Below, in pieces: positions 35,270 through 44,459 of a stretch of 64,000 bases of DNA (position 1 is the stretch's first letter; every line of letters begins with the position of its first letter). The notes under the pieces were generated by a model. The model saw nothing but the letters and a program-made list of their open reading frames with translations, did not search any database and was not told the origin of the DNA. The DNA is from Hyphomicrobium sp. (GTDB lineage Bacteria; Pseudomonadota; Alphaproteobacteria; Rhizobiales; Hyphomicrobiaceae), in assembly GCA_002928515.1 (NCBI GenBank), contig PERI01000003.1, positions 310,001 to 374,000 on the forward strand, written 5' to 3'. The position numbers and the translations under genes are program-made.

Positions 35270-35344
35270 TGGCGCTCCCTAGGGGAATCGAACCCCTCTT
35301 TCAAGAATGAAAATCTCGCGTCCTAACCGATAGACGAAGGGAGC
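35270..35344 (-). tRNA. tRNA-Glu (anticodon TTC)
   Basis: The minus strand reads GCTCCCTTCGTCTATCGGTT onward: a seven-base-pair acceptor stem (GCTCCCT/AGGGAGC), a D-arm, an anticodon stem CGAGA/TCTTG with loop TTTTCAT giving anticodon TTC, the T-arm GGGGTTCGATTCCCC, discriminator G and an encoded CCA (35270-35272). Confidence 0.95.
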
Positions 35345-35483
35345 AGCCGCGCGACCGGCGCGCCAGACCGTATAGTCAGTTTTGGTCCGGTTTGGCAAGC
35401 GCGGGTGGCGATCTCCACATGCGACAGGGTGGGCATCATCAACACACTGGAATTTGCTCGTTTTGCAGGGCTTTTCTCGTGCG

Positions 35484-37340
35484 TCAAACCGTGCAGCGGC
35501 GCGGATCGGCCGCGTCGTCGATTTGAATTTCGATTTTTTCGCGGCCGCCCCAGGTATCGCGCCGCAAATGGCCAGCGATGTGCATCGGCATACCGCCAGC
35601 CGACATCAGCATGTCGCCGAGCGGTTGGCCCGCCGCGCGAAACGCGATGGCGTCAAGTCGCGCGCCATCGCCGGATTCAAGCATCACACGTATGTGCGCT
35701 TCGCCGACGATCTTGGCGAATTTCACGCGATGCGCCGGTAGCACAAACCGTGGTTGCACGTTGCCTTGGCCGTAGGGACCTGCGCGGTCGAGCAGGTCCA
35801 TGAGTTCGGGCGTTGCGCCAGATGCGAGCAACGCAGCATCGACATCGAGGATGGAAATCGCGCGCGCGGAGCTGGAGGCATCCGACAAGTGTTTTGCGAA
35901 GTAGGCATCGAGCGCTGCTAGGCCATCGCGTTTGACTGTGAGGCCTGCGGCCATTGCATGCCCCCCACCTTTAACGAGTAGATTTTCGCTCACGGCGGCG
36001 CGGACGACGGCACCCAGATCGACGCCAGCGACGGAGCGCAGCGATCCAGTCCCCTCACCTGCTTTGCCATCGCCGCTTTTTTCCCAGGCGATCACGCAGG
36101 CTGGTCGATGGAAGCGTTCGACGAGGCGACTTGCGACCAGGCCGACGATGCCTTTGTGCCAAGTTTCGTTGCCAACGACGATGATGGCGCGCTCGGGATC
36201 GGTGGCCAGCTGTTGCTCGGCGATGGCGAACGCTTCTTCCAACATCTGCGTTTCGATCTGCTTGCGCTCTTTGTTCAAGCGGTCGAGCACTGCGGCGATG
36301 CGGTGTGCTTCGGTGGCATCGTCAGTCGAGAGGAGTTTGGCGCCGAGTGCGGCATCGCCAATGCGACCGCCCGCGTTGATGCGCGGGCCGAAGATGAAGC
36401 CGAGGTGATAAGGCGTTGGCGCTTGCGTGAGGGCTGCGGCGTCAGCCAGTGCGGTGAGGCCAGGATTTTGCCGGGCATGCATTACGGCGAGGCCCTTTTT
36501 CACGTATGCGCGGTTGAGGCCCACAAGCGGCACGACGTCGGCAACGGTGGCGAGCGCGACCATGTCGAGGAGCGACATCAGATCGGGTTCGGGTGTGTCG
36601 CCATAAAATTTGCGTTGGCGCAGCGCGCGCGTGACGGCGACGAGCACGAGGAACACCACGCCCGCCGCGCACAACGTGCCTTGTCCCGAAATATCGTCCT
36701 GCCGGTTTGGATTGACGACGGCGTGCACGTCGGGGAGGTGTTCGTCGGCCTGATGGTGATCGATGACGACGACGTCGGTTGCTAAGCGCTTGGCGACTGC
36801 GAGCGGTTCGAAGCTCGTCGTGCCGCAATCGACGGTGACGATGAGTTTTGCGCCTTCGGTAATCAGCGTTTCGATGGCGGCGGCGTTCGGGCCGTAGCCT
36901 TCAAAAATGCGATCTGGAATGTAAATGCGCGAAGGCGTGTCGTGATGCGCGAGATAGCGCGCGAGTAATGCCGAGGACGATGCGCCGTCCACGTCGTAGT
37001 CGCCGAAGATGGCGACGGGTGCGCGCGATTGAATGGCGTCGGCGATGCGGGCTGCCGCCTTATCCATGTCGCGCAGCGAACTGGGATCGGGCATGAGAGA
37101 TTTGAGCGAGGGATCGAGAAATACGGGCACATCATCGAGCGCAACATCGCGGGCTGCGAGCACGCGGCCCATGAGGTCCGACAGGCCGTGGCGTTGGCTG
37201 ATGGCGGTTGCGAGGGCATGGCGTTCCGAAGCCAGCCGTTCGCGCCAGGTGAAGCCGCGTGCGGAAGCGGTGACGCCGAGAAACGCTGGCGGCGTTTGCG
37301 GATCGACGGATTGAGTTTTTGTTTTACGCACCGCGCCCAT
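35484..37340 (-). CDS. recJ: Single-stranded-DNA-specific exonuclease RecJ
   Basis: A 618-residue 5'-3' exonuclease with the DHH phosphoesterase motifs: FGDYDVDGASSSALL, TVDCGTTSF, VVIDHHQAD, VNPNRQDD and the DHHA1/OB part with VKGGGHAMAAGLTV. I chose the ATG at 37340, preceded by CAGGAGA at good spacing; an ATG at 37361 is seven codons upstream. It follows glpX in a common Hyphomicrobiales gene order. Confidence 0.95.
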   Translation of the reverse strand: MGAVRKTKTQSVDPQTPPAFLGVTASARGFTWRERLASERHALATAISQRHGLSDLMGRVLAARDVALDDVPVFLDPSLKSLMPDPSSLRDMDKAAARIADAIQSRAPVAIFGDYDVDGASSSALLARYLAHHDTPSRIYIPDRIFEGYGPNAAAIETLITEGAKLIVTVDCGTTSFEPLAVAKRLATDVVVIDHHQADEHLPDVHAVVNPNRQDDISGQGTLCAAGVVFLVLVAVTRALRQRKFYGDTPEPDLMSLLDMVALATVADVVPLVGLNRAYVKKGLAVMHARQNPGLTALADAAALTQAPTPYHLGFIFGPRINAGGRIGDAALGAKLLSTDDATEAHRIAAVLDRLNKERKQIETQMLEEAFAIAEQQLATDPERAIIVVGNETWHKGIVGLVASRLVERFHRPACVIAWEKSGDGKAGEGTGSLRSVAGVDLGAVVRAAVSENLLVKGGGHAMAAGLTVKRDGLAALDAYFAKHLSDASSSARAISILDVDAALLASGATPELMDLLDRAGPYGQGNVQPRFVLPAHRVKFAKIVGEAHIRVMLESGDGARLDAIAFRAAGQPLGDMLMSAGGMPMHIAGHLRRDTWGGREKIEIQIDDAADPRRCTV

Positions 37341-38180
37341 GGAATCTCCTGCGTTCGGCATTGTTTGTAGGACGATTCTAGTCAGAGTTGCTGTGGCACC
37401 TGCGTTGAGCCCACATGTTCCTGGCTGATCTTCTGGGGCCTAAGTCTCGCGAAGGGCTCGCCCGGGATGACAAGTTGAACGTACTCGGGCGCGCACGATT
37501 TGGCGTCACCGCTCATCGCCATGCGCGGGTTGGAAAAGGCCGGGGAGCGGGGCGGCAAAAGCCCTTCTGATTTGGTCTTGAGGATGCGGCTCTCGCCGCC
37601 CCACTCGACAGGGGGATTGTCCACCGCCATTCTCCGGATTGCATCCCTGCCCGGAGCGACACCAACATTTCAAGCGTTGGCGGCAGGAAGACCTCTTCCA
37701 GCTTATGGGTTCGTCCTGACCTGTCGTCTGCTTCGTGCATGTCCGCCAGCGCACGTCTGCACCCCCGGTTTTCGAAGCAAGCCGGTGCAGTATGTGCGAG
37801 CGCGGGAGAGCGGGGATAAGTTCGGGTGGTATTTTTTTGAGTTTGGTTAGCGGCGGGGATTAAGATGGATGCCGTCATTCGTGAATGACCAGACACATAT
37901 TGGAACCAACTGTGTCGTCATCCCCGCGCAGGCGGGGATCTGTCCAAGGGGATAAATAATCTCAAATCGATGCTTGCACGGATCCCGGCCTTCCCCGCAA
38001 GGGGACTCCCAAGTGGTCGCGCCGGGATGAAGGTGTGGACGAGATAGTGCTTGCGAATTTACGCAGGCGTTTGTTGGCGCACATGCGCTGAATGCACGAC
38101 TCACATGTGGAACGCGTGCCAACGGCGAGATGCGATGGTGGTGCAATCGCTTTTAGACGTGTGGTTTGTACGGCGGGAGA
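37341..38180. other. Approximately 840-base non-coding interval between recJ and glpX with repeat elements
   Basis: Several short frames of 80-130 codons overlap here on both strands, but none has a convincing start, protein-like composition or known motif. Fragments such as CTCGCCCGGGATGAC (about 37457) and the palindromic element at 37918-38030 resemble dispersed proteobacterial repeats. The region looks like accumulated repeat DNA; glpX may have its promoter elsewhere, since it is read leftward into this gap. Confidence 0.6.
37918..38030. repeat. MITE/REP-like palindromic repeat element
   Basis: A 113-base element whose ends are near-perfect inverted repeats: TCATCCCCGCG at the left and CGCCGGGATGA at the right (one mismatch). 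It contains an internal palindrome CCCCGC-GCAG-GCGGGG at 37922-37937. The overall layout resembles the dispersed 'GTCATCCCCGCG...' repeats widespread in proteobacteria. Copy number elsewhere in the genome cannot be seen from here. Confidence 0.65.
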
Positions 38181-39188
38181 CTACCCGATAAACCTTGAGC
38201 CGATGGCGCGAAGGGTGGTTTTGATGCGGCGGACGGTTCCGGTTTTGGAGCGCATCACAACCGTTTCGGTTTCGGCGAAGTCGCCGCGGAAGCGCACGCC
38301 GTCGAGCAGCGAACCGTCCGTTACGCCGGTTGCGGAAAACACAACATCGGACGACGCCATGTCTTCGAGAAAGAAGATTTTGGTGATGTCTTTGATGCCC
38401 ATTTTTTCTGCGCGCGCGCGCTCTTCGTCTTTCATCGGCATCAGGCGGCCTTGGATTTGTCCGCCGATGCAGCGCAACGCGGCAGCCGCCAGCACGCCTT
38501 CGGGTGCGCCGCCCGAGCCCATGTAAATGTCGATGCCCGTTTCGCGCGAGTCGGTCGTCCAAATCACGCCTGCGATGTCGCCATCGGGAATGAGTTGCAC
38601 ACCAGCGCCGGTTTCGCGCACCGCCTTGATGAGTTCGGCGTGGCGCGGACGATCTAGAATACACGCCATGATTTCGGTGATCGGCACACCCTTGGCTTTG
38701 GCGAGCGCGTGAAGATTTTCAGCCGGTGTTGCGTCGAGATTGACGACGCGGTCAGGATAGCCTGGACCGATGGCGATTTTGTTCATGTACATGTCTGGCG
38801 CGTGCAAGAGACCGCCGCGTTCCGAGATGGCGAGAACCGCAAGTGCGTTCGGCATCGCTTTGGCACAGATAGTGGTGCCTTCGAGCGGATCGACGGCGAT
38901 ATCGACTTCCGGACCCTCGCCCGTACCGACCTTCTCGCCAATGTAGAGCATCGGTGCTTCGTCCATTTCGCCTTCACCGATGACGACCGTTCCATCGATC
39001 GGGATGCGGCCGAGTTCGCGGCGCATGGCATCGACGGCGGCTTTGTCGGCTGCTTTTTCGTTGCCGCGTCCGCGCAGGCGCGCGGCGGCAATGGCTGCTG
39101 CTTCCGTCACGCGTGCCACTTCGAGCACGATCTCGCGATCGAGCCCCGATCCGTTCGCGTTGCCGTTGCCATTACCTTTGATGCTCAT
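38181..39188 (-). CDS. glpX: Fructose-1,6-bisphosphatase class II (GlpX)
   Basis: A 335-residue class II FBPase/SBPase: VARVTEAAAIAAARLRGRG, IDGTVVIGEGEMDEAPMLYIGE, VDIAVDPLEGTTICAKAMPNA and IDIYMGSGGAPEGVLAAAALRCIGG. It hydrolyses fructose-1,6-bisphosphate in gluconeogenesis and can act in C1 or pentose-phosphate routes. GAGAGGG precedes the ATG. It lies 45 bases after hom on the same strand. Confidence 0.96.
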   Translation of the reverse strand: MSIKGNGNGNANGSGLDREIVLEVARVTEAAAIAAARLRGRGNEKAADKAAVDAMRRELGRIPIDGTVVIGEGEMDEAPMLYIGEKVGTGEGPEVDIAVDPLEGTTICAKAMPNALAVLAISERGGLLHAPDMYMNKIAIGPGYPDRVVNLDATPAENLHALAKAKGVPITEIMACILDRPRHAELIKAVRETGAGVQLIPDGDIAGVIWTTDSRETGIDIYMGSGGAPEGVLAAAALRCIGGQIQGRLMPMKDEERARAEKMGIKDITKIFFLEDMASSDVVFSATGVTDGSLLDGVRFRGDFAETETVVMRSKTGTVRRIKTTLRAIGSRFIG

Positions 39189-39233
39189 GTCATGCCCTCT
39201 CGCGCGGATCGCGCGTTGCGATGGTGAAAAAAA

Positions 39234-40562
39234 TTACAATTCTTCGATGCGGATCATTTGCGGACGTTCGGTGACCTTGCCATCCGTCACGATGCTTTCG
39301 AGTGCTTTGCGCATCGCTTCTTCGGTGGTCTCGTGCGTAATGATGATGACAGTTGCTGCGGCCTTCGACGGTGGTTGTGGAACCGCACCGGGCGCAGTTG
39401 GCGTCACGGGTCGATGCTGGACGATGCTTTCCAACGAAATGCCGCGATCACCCATGCGGGTTGCAATCGCGGCCATTGCTCCGGGTTTGTCGTCGAGCGC
39501 TAAGCGCACATAGTAAGAGCCGTAGTGATGATCGAGCTTGGCGCGTTTGTGGACTTTGAGTTTGGCGCTTGGCGTGACGAACGGCGGCATGATGAAGCCA
39601 AAACCGATATCGACGATGTCGCTGGCGACGGCAGACGCTGTCGGTTTGGCACCGGCACCGGCGCCGACGAGCAGAATATTGCCGCAGAAATCACCGTCGA
39701 TAGCGACTGCGTTGGTGACGCCGGAGACTTCGGCGATGGCTGAATCTTTATAGACAAGCGCTGGCGAGACGCGGGCTTCTATACCCGCATCGCTTTCGCT
39801 CGCCACACCGAGCAGCTTGATACGATAGCCGAGACTGTCGGCGGCTTCGATGTCGGCCTGCGTGATGCTTTCGATGCCTTCGACATGGATTTGATCGAGC
39901 GCGACTTTGCTGCCGAAGGCGAGGCTCGTGATAATGGCAAGTTTATGCGCGGTATCGAATCCCCCGACGTCGAAGGTCGGATCGGCTTCGGCGTAACCCA
40001 GGTCTTGCGCTTCTTTGAGCACGTCGGCGAAGGCGCGTTTTTCCGACTGCATCTGCGTCAGGATGTAATTGCAGGTGCCGTTCAGGATGCCATAGACGCG
40101 GCGGATGCGATTGGCCGACAATGCTTCACGCAAAGTTTTGATGACCGGAATGCTGCCTGCAACGGCCGCCTCAAAATTCAGAGCGACGCCGTTTTTTTCC
40201 GCCAGTGCGGCCAACGCGACGCCGTGTTTTGCAAGCAGCGCTTTATTTGCGGTAACGACGTGCTTTCCAGCGTTGAGTGCGGCTTCGACGGCGGCTTTGG
40301 CCACGCCGTCTTCGCCGCCGATCAATTCGACGAACACCTGATTGGTCGGCGATTTGGCCAGCGCGACCGGATCGTCGAACCAGGTCATTTTACCCAAGCG
40401 GTTTTCGCGGCCGTTTGATTTCGAGCGGGCAGACACTCCGGTGATGCGGATCTCGCGACCGATCATGGCGGCGAGGCGCGCGCTATGCGCGTCGAGTAGA
40501 TCGAGCAATCCGCCGCCGACTGTGCCGAGACCGGCGATACCTATGGTGAGTGGTTCTGACAT
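39234..40562 (-). CDS. hom: Homoserine dehydrogenase
   Basis: A 442-residue enzyme converting aspartate semialdehyde to homoserine: Rossmann GIAGLGTVGGGLLDLL, VTANKALLAKHG, FEAAVAGSIPVIKTL, LNGTCNYILTQM, GYAEADPTFDVGGFDTAHK and a C-terminal ACT domain (VRLALDDKPGAMAAIATRM) that senses threonine. It lies 12 bases after the aminotransferase gene, so they are co-transcribed. Confidence 0.97.
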   Translation of the reverse strand: MSEPLTIGIAGLGTVGGGLLDLLDAHSARLAAMIGREIRITGVSARSKSNGRENRLGKMTWFDDPVALAKSPTNQVFVELIGGEDGVAKAAVEAALNAGKHVVTANKALLAKHGVALAALAEKNGVALNFEAAVAGSIPVIKTLREALSANRIRRVYGILNGTCNYILTQMQSEKRAFADVLKEAQDLGYAEADPTFDVGGFDTAHKLAIITSLAFGSKVALDQIHVEGIESITQADIEAADSLGYRIKLLGVASESDAGIEARVSPALVYKDSAIAEVSGVTNAVAIDGDFCGNILLVGAGAGAKPTASAVASDIVDIGFGFIMPPFVTPSAKLKVHKRAKLDHHYGSYYVRLALDDKPGAMAAIATRMGDRGISLESIVQHRPVTPTAPGAVPQPPSKAAATVIIITHETTEEAMRKALESIVTDGKVTERPQMIRIEEL

Positions 40563-40574
40563 GCGTGTTGTGGA

Positions 40575-41807
40575 CTACCGGCTGAGAGATTTCGATGGTG
40601 TTGGTGCAGGCGCATCTTGTTTTGTGTCGGGTGCATCGGCGAAAAATTTTTTGATCGAGCGCGCGGCTTGGCGAATGCGCTGTTCGTTTTCGACGAGTGC
40701 GATGCGGATGAAGCCTTCGCCGTGCTCGCCAAAGCCAACGCCGGGCGACACCGCCACGTCAGCTTTTTCAATCAGCATTTTGGCAAAGGCGACAGACCCG
40801 CCCGCGCGATAAGGCTCGGGAACAGGTGCCCATGCGAACATGGTGGCTGGCGGGGCTGGAATGGGAAACCCAGCGCGACCGAAACTTTCCACCAGTGCAT
40901 CGCGGCGCGATTTATACATCTGCCTAATCTCTTCGACGCACTCCTGCGGGCCGTTGAGAGCGGCAGCGGCTGCGACCTGGATCGGCGTGAACGCGCCGTA
41001 ATCGAGATAAGATTTCACGCGGGCCAGTGCGCCGATCAGCCTTTCATTGCCGACCGCAAAGCCCATGCGCCAACCCGGCATGTTGTAGGTTTTCGATAAC
41101 GACGTGAATTCGACGGCGACGTCTTTTGCGCCTTCGACTTGCAGGATCGAGGGCGGTGGGTTGTTGTCGAAGTAGAGTTCGGCGTAGGCGATGTCGGACA
41201 GAATGATGATGCCAAGTTTTTTAGCGAGTGCGACGGCATCTTTATAAAATTCGAGATCGGCGACCTGCGCGGTCGGGTTCGACGGAAACGAAATCACGAC
41301 GCCGAGCGGTTTAGGGATCGAATGTTTGACGGCGTGTTCGACGGCGCGGAAAAACTCCGGACCGTTGCTTGCTGGCAAATGTCGGATGGTGGCGCCTGCG
41401 ATGATGAAGCCGAACGCGTGGATCGGATAGGTCGGGTTGGGCACGAGGAAAACGTCGCCCGGTGCGGAGATCGCCTGCGCCATGTTGGCGAAGCCTTCCT
41501 TGGAGCCGAGCGTTGCGACGATTTCAGTTTCTGGATTGAGCTTCACGCCGAAGCGGCGCTCGTAATAGGCGGCCTGTGCGCGACGCAATCCAGGGATGCC
41601 TTTGGAGGCCGAATAGCGATGCGTGCGTGGCTTGGTTATCGTTTCGACGAGCTTATCGACAATGTGCTGCGGCGTCGGCATGTCTGGGTTGCCCATACCC
41701 AGGTCGATGATATCGGCACCACGCGCACGCGCATCCGCCTTCAGCCGATTGACTTCGGCGAACACATAGGGCGGCAGACGCTTGATGCGGTGAAAATCTT
41801 CGCTCAC
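40575..41807 (-). CDS. PLP-dependent class I/II aminotransferase (alanine / LL-diaminopimelate type)
   Basis: A 410-residue fold-type I aminotransferase: IIDLGMGNPDMPTPQHIVDKL, RYSASKGIPGLRRA, FPSNPTAQ, SDIAYAELYFD and the PLP-lysine motif SLSKTYNMPGWRMGF. Orthologues in this gene order are annotated LL-diaminopimelate aminotransferase but often act as alanine or glutamate-pyruvate aminotransferases. The start is a GTG at 41807 with AGGA upstream. A short proline/alanine-rich tail (APDTKQDAPAPTPSKSLSR) ends the protein. Confidence 0.93.
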   Translation of the reverse strand: MSEDFHRIKRLPPYVFAEVNRLKADARARGADIIDLGMGNPDMPTPQHIVDKLVETITKPRTHRYSASKGIPGLRRAQAAYYERRFGVKLNPETEIVATLGSKEGFANMAQAISAPGDVFLVPNPTYPIHAFGFIIAGATIRHLPASNGPEFFRAVEHAVKHSIPKPLGVVISFPSNPTAQVADLEFYKDAVALAKKLGIIILSDIAYAELYFDNNPPPSILQVEGAKDVAVEFTSLSKTYNMPGWRMGFAVGNERLIGALARVKSYLDYGAFTPIQVAAAAALNGPQECVEEIRQMYKSRRDALVESFGRAGFPIPAPPATMFAWAPVPEPYRAGGSVAFAKMLIEKADVAVSPGVGFGEHGEGFIRIALVENEQRIRQAARSIKKFFADAPDTKQDAPAPTPSKSLSR

Positions 41808-42211
41808 GAATGGAAATCCTTATCGCCGCAGCGCGGTAAAGGCGTTTCGTTCTGCGCGTCGCTGCTCGTTTCGTTAACGGTTGGCGACGACGCAGCACCT
41901 CAGCGGCACACACCGGGTTGTTTAAGCCGCTTCCAAGGCTCGCGTCCAGTGCGTCATGGGTGTTTCGAACGGCCTATACCCCGCGTTTTCCAGCAAGCGC
42001 CGATGTGCGTTATATTGCAGTGCATCACAATGCCTGTGGGCGTCGTGCACCACCCAAAGAGCTATGCGATTGGGCTTGCTTGGTCGCTGTCCGGCAGGCA
42101 GTGTCACAGCGATGTCCAAGTGATCGGCCAACGTTTCAAAAAGCGGAGCAACCGAACCCTGAGTACTTCCCTTCTCGACGAGTTTACGACGCAAAGGCGC
42201 TGATAAGAACA
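41808..42211. promoter_or_regulatory. Divergent intergenic region between the aminotransferase and phaC genes
   Basis: About 400 bases between two outward-facing genes, expected to contain both promoters. A leftward open frame (41922-42236) occupies much of it and is listed separately as a low-confidence gene. No clear palindrome was seen. Confidence 0.4.
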
Positions 42212-42236
42212 ATGCCGCAAGACGCTCCTGACGCAC
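41922..42236 (-). CDS. Possible small protein, unrecognised, overlapping the phaC start
   Basis: A 104-residue leftward frame with an ATG at 42236 that lies inside the first codons of phaC, read in the opposite direction. Its translation is moderately protein-like (ALFLSAPLRRKL, FETLADHLDIAVTLPAGQR, NRIALWVVHDAHRHCDALQY, ETPMTHWTRALEAA), and codon choice resembles its neighbours. The 25-base divergent overlap with phaC argues against it unless phaC starts further downstream. No family recognised. Confidence 0.3.
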   Translation of the reverse strand: MRQERLAALFLSAPLRRKLVEKGSTQGSVAPLFETLADHLDIAVTLPAGQRPSKPNRIALWVVHDAHRHCDALQYNAHRRLLENAGYRPFETPMTHWTRALEAA

Positions 42237-44020
42237 GGGCTTTCTTCTCCAACTATATCATTCCCAACCCGGAGGAGTTCGCCTCCAACTTGCTCAAAGT
42301 GTACGAGCGGGGTAGCCGCGCGTTCGCGGAATTGGCCGAGCGGCCCGATGCGAAGGCCGGTCCTTATTCGCCAGCGAGTGAATTTTCGGCGGCCACGGAG
42401 ACGATCACCAACCTGTCACGCATGTGGCTATCGGACCCGGTGAAAGTCTCGGAAGCGCAGACGGAGTTTTTCACGAAGTTCGGTGCTCTGTGGAACAATG
42501 TTCTGTCGCGCATGATGGGGATGCAAATTCCGCCGTTGATCGAGCCGGGACCGGGCGACAATCGTTTCAAAGATCCAGAATGGACGCACAATCCGTTCTT
42601 CGATTTTTGCAAGCAAGCTTATTTGCTCGCGTGCGAGTGGGCTGAATTGCAGCTTAAGCAAACTGGCGGACTTGAAGGGCGCGAACGTCATCGCGCGGAA
42701 TTTTATTTACGGCAAATGACGAGCGCATTGTCGCCGTCGAATTTCTTGGCCACAAATCCGGAAATTTTGCGCGAAACGCTGCGCACCAACGCGCGCAATC
42801 TCGTAGATGGCGTGACGATGCTGGCCGACGATATGAGCCGCTCGGGCGATCTGATGAAAATCAGTCAAACGGATGCGACCGCGTTCGAGCTTGGCCGCAA
42901 CCTCGCTATGACGCCGGGCAAAGTCGTGTTTCAGAATGATTTGCTTCAGCTCATCCAATATTCGCCGACGACGGATAAGGTACGCGAACGCCCCATCGTG
43001 ATGGTGCCGCCGTGGATCAACAAATTCTATATTCTGGATTTGACGCCGCAGAAGAGCTTCATCAAGTACGTCGTCGATCAGGGTTTCACGGTGTTTGTCG
43101 TGTCGTGGGTCAATCCGAGCATCGAATTGGCCGGTAAGACATTCGAGGATTACATTCTCGAAGGCGTGTTGGCAGCGGCTGAGGCGGCGCGACGCGAAAC
43201 CGGTATCGAGCAGATCAATATCTTGGGATATTGCGTTGGCGGCACGGCGCTCTCCACTGGGCTTGCGTATTTGGCGGACAGTGCAGAAGACTTGTTCCAC
43301 AGTTGCACACTTTTGACGACGCAAGTCGATTTTACTCTGGCTGGCGATTTGCTGCTGTTTACGGACGATTCACAGTTGGAAAATCTCGAAGCGCTGATGA
43401 CAGAGCGCGGGTTTCTCGATGGCTCGCGCATGGCCAACGTCTTCAATATGATGCGTCCACGCGATTTGATCTGGCCCTACATCATCAACAACTACATGCT
43501 GGGCAAGAAGCCGTTCCCGTTCGATCTGTTGTTCTGGAATCAGGATTCGACGCGCATGGCGGCCGCGAACCACTGCTTCTATTTGCGTGAATTTTACAAC
43601 GAGAACCGGTTGGCGAAAGGCGAGATGACGATCGGTGGCAAAAAGCTCGCGATCCAAAATATCAAGCTTCCAGTTTTCTCAGTTGCCGCGCGTGAAGATC
43701 ATATCGCACCCGCCGCATCGGTGTATCGCGGATCGCTGATGTTTGGCGGCCCAGTTGATTTCGTGTTGGCCGGATCGGGGCACATTGCGGGCGTGGTCAA
43801 TCCGCCCGATAAAGTCAAATATCAGTACTGGATCAAAGGTGAGCGCGCAGACACGCTCAACGATTGGATCAAAACCGCGCGCGAAACGCCTGGTTCGTGG
43901 TGGCCATACTGGATTGAGTGGCTGTCGCAGAAATCGGGTGGCTGGACTATTCCGCGCCAGCCTGGGCAGACGCTCGGCGTGATCGAGGATGCCCCAGGCA
44001 GTTACGTCAAAGCGCGGTAG
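42212..44020 (+). CDS. phaC: Class I polyhydroxyalkanoate synthase
   Basis: A 602-residue enzyme that polymerises 3-hydroxyacyl-CoA into storage PHA. The lipase-like box is GYC341VGGT, with catalytic Asp in ARREDHIAP-like AAREDHIAPAASVY and His in GSGHIAGVVNPP. The N-terminal domain includes DNRFKDPEWTHNPFFDF and FYLRQM; the substrate region has PPWINKFYILDLTPQKS. The frame is open upstream to 41918, but the ATG at 42212 gives the usual N-terminus DARAFFSNYIIPNPEEF. Confidence 0.96.
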   Translation: MPQDAPDARAFFSNYIIPNPEEFASNLLKVYERGSRAFAELAERPDAKAGPYSPASEFSAATETITNLSRMWLSDPVKVSEAQTEFFTKFGALWNNVLSRMMGMQIPPLIEPGPGDNRFKDPEWTHNPFFDFCKQAYLLACEWAELQLKQTGGLEGRERHRAEFYLRQMTSALSPSNFLATNPEILRETLRTNARNLVDGVTMLADDMSRSGDLMKISQTDATAFELGRNLAMTPGKVVFQNDLLQLIQYSPTTDKVRERPIVMVPPWINKFYILDLTPQKSFIKYVVDQGFTVFVVSWVNPSIELAGKTFEDYILEGVLAAAEAARRETGIEQINILGYCVGGTALSTGLAYLADSAEDLFHSCTLLTTQVDFTLAGDLLLFTDDSQLENLEALMTERGFLDGSRMANVFNMMRPRDLIWPYIINNYMLGKKPFPFDLLFWNQDSTRMAAANHCFYLREFYNENRLAKGEMTIGGKKLAIQNIKLPVFSVAAREDHIAPAASVYRGSLMFGGPVDFVLAGSGHIAGVVNPPDKVKYQYWIKGERADTLNDWIKTARETPGSWWPYWIEWLSQKSGGWTIPRQPGQTLGVIEDAPGSYVKAR

Positions 44021-44028
44021 TTTGCGCT

Positions 44029-44352
44029 TTAGATCATTTCGAACTCGCCTTCGTAATCGGCTGGCCACAGCACCGTGAAATCTTCGCCTTCCAACGACCG
44101 ATAGGCGACGGCATTGATTTCGAGATCTTCGGCTGCGGCTTCCTCGATCAAGGGCTCGATCTTTTCCCAAACCTTGGCCGGATTTTTGGCCAGAAGAATG
44201 AGATGGATGACGCCATCGCCGGGTTCATGGCCATCGACTTCCACGGACGTTGAGCCGTCCAAGGCTTCAATCAGCTGATCTTCGAGCTCGATGACTTTTT
44301 CTAAAGTCGTCTCGTCGTCGCCCTGGAATTGCAGAACAAGCTGGTGGTTCAT
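44029..44352 (-). CDS. Conserved small acidic protein, unrecognised
   Basis: A 107-residue acidic cytoplasmic protein: LVLQFQGDDETTLEKVIELEDQLI, then SVEVDGHEPGDGVIHLILLAKN, IEPLIEEAAAEDLEINAVAYRS and the C-terminal FTVLWPADYEGEFEMI. The alternating beta/alpha appearance suggests a small ferredoxin-like fold. It is read towards phaC with an 8-base gap. Function unknown. Confidence 0.72.
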   Translation of the reverse strand: MNHQLVLQFQGDDETTLEKVIELEDQLIEALDGSTSVEVDGHEPGDGVIHLILLAKNPAKVWEKIEPLIEEAAAEDLEINAVAYRSLEGEDFTVLWPADYEGEFEMI

Positions 44353-44459
44353 GGCGCCTCTCGATTAGCAGCTTGAAAGCCGCCAAGGACAACAGGCAGA
44401 CCACATCTGTCAACGGGCTACGTCAACGGTTTGCACCGCTGACGCGCAGTTCGTTGACA

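Noticed and set aside
37382-37896. Three overlapping short frames in the recJ-glpX gap
   Set aside because: Mutually overlapping, low-complexity, rich in Arg/Pro/Cys, and coincident with repeat-like DNA. Likely chance frames.
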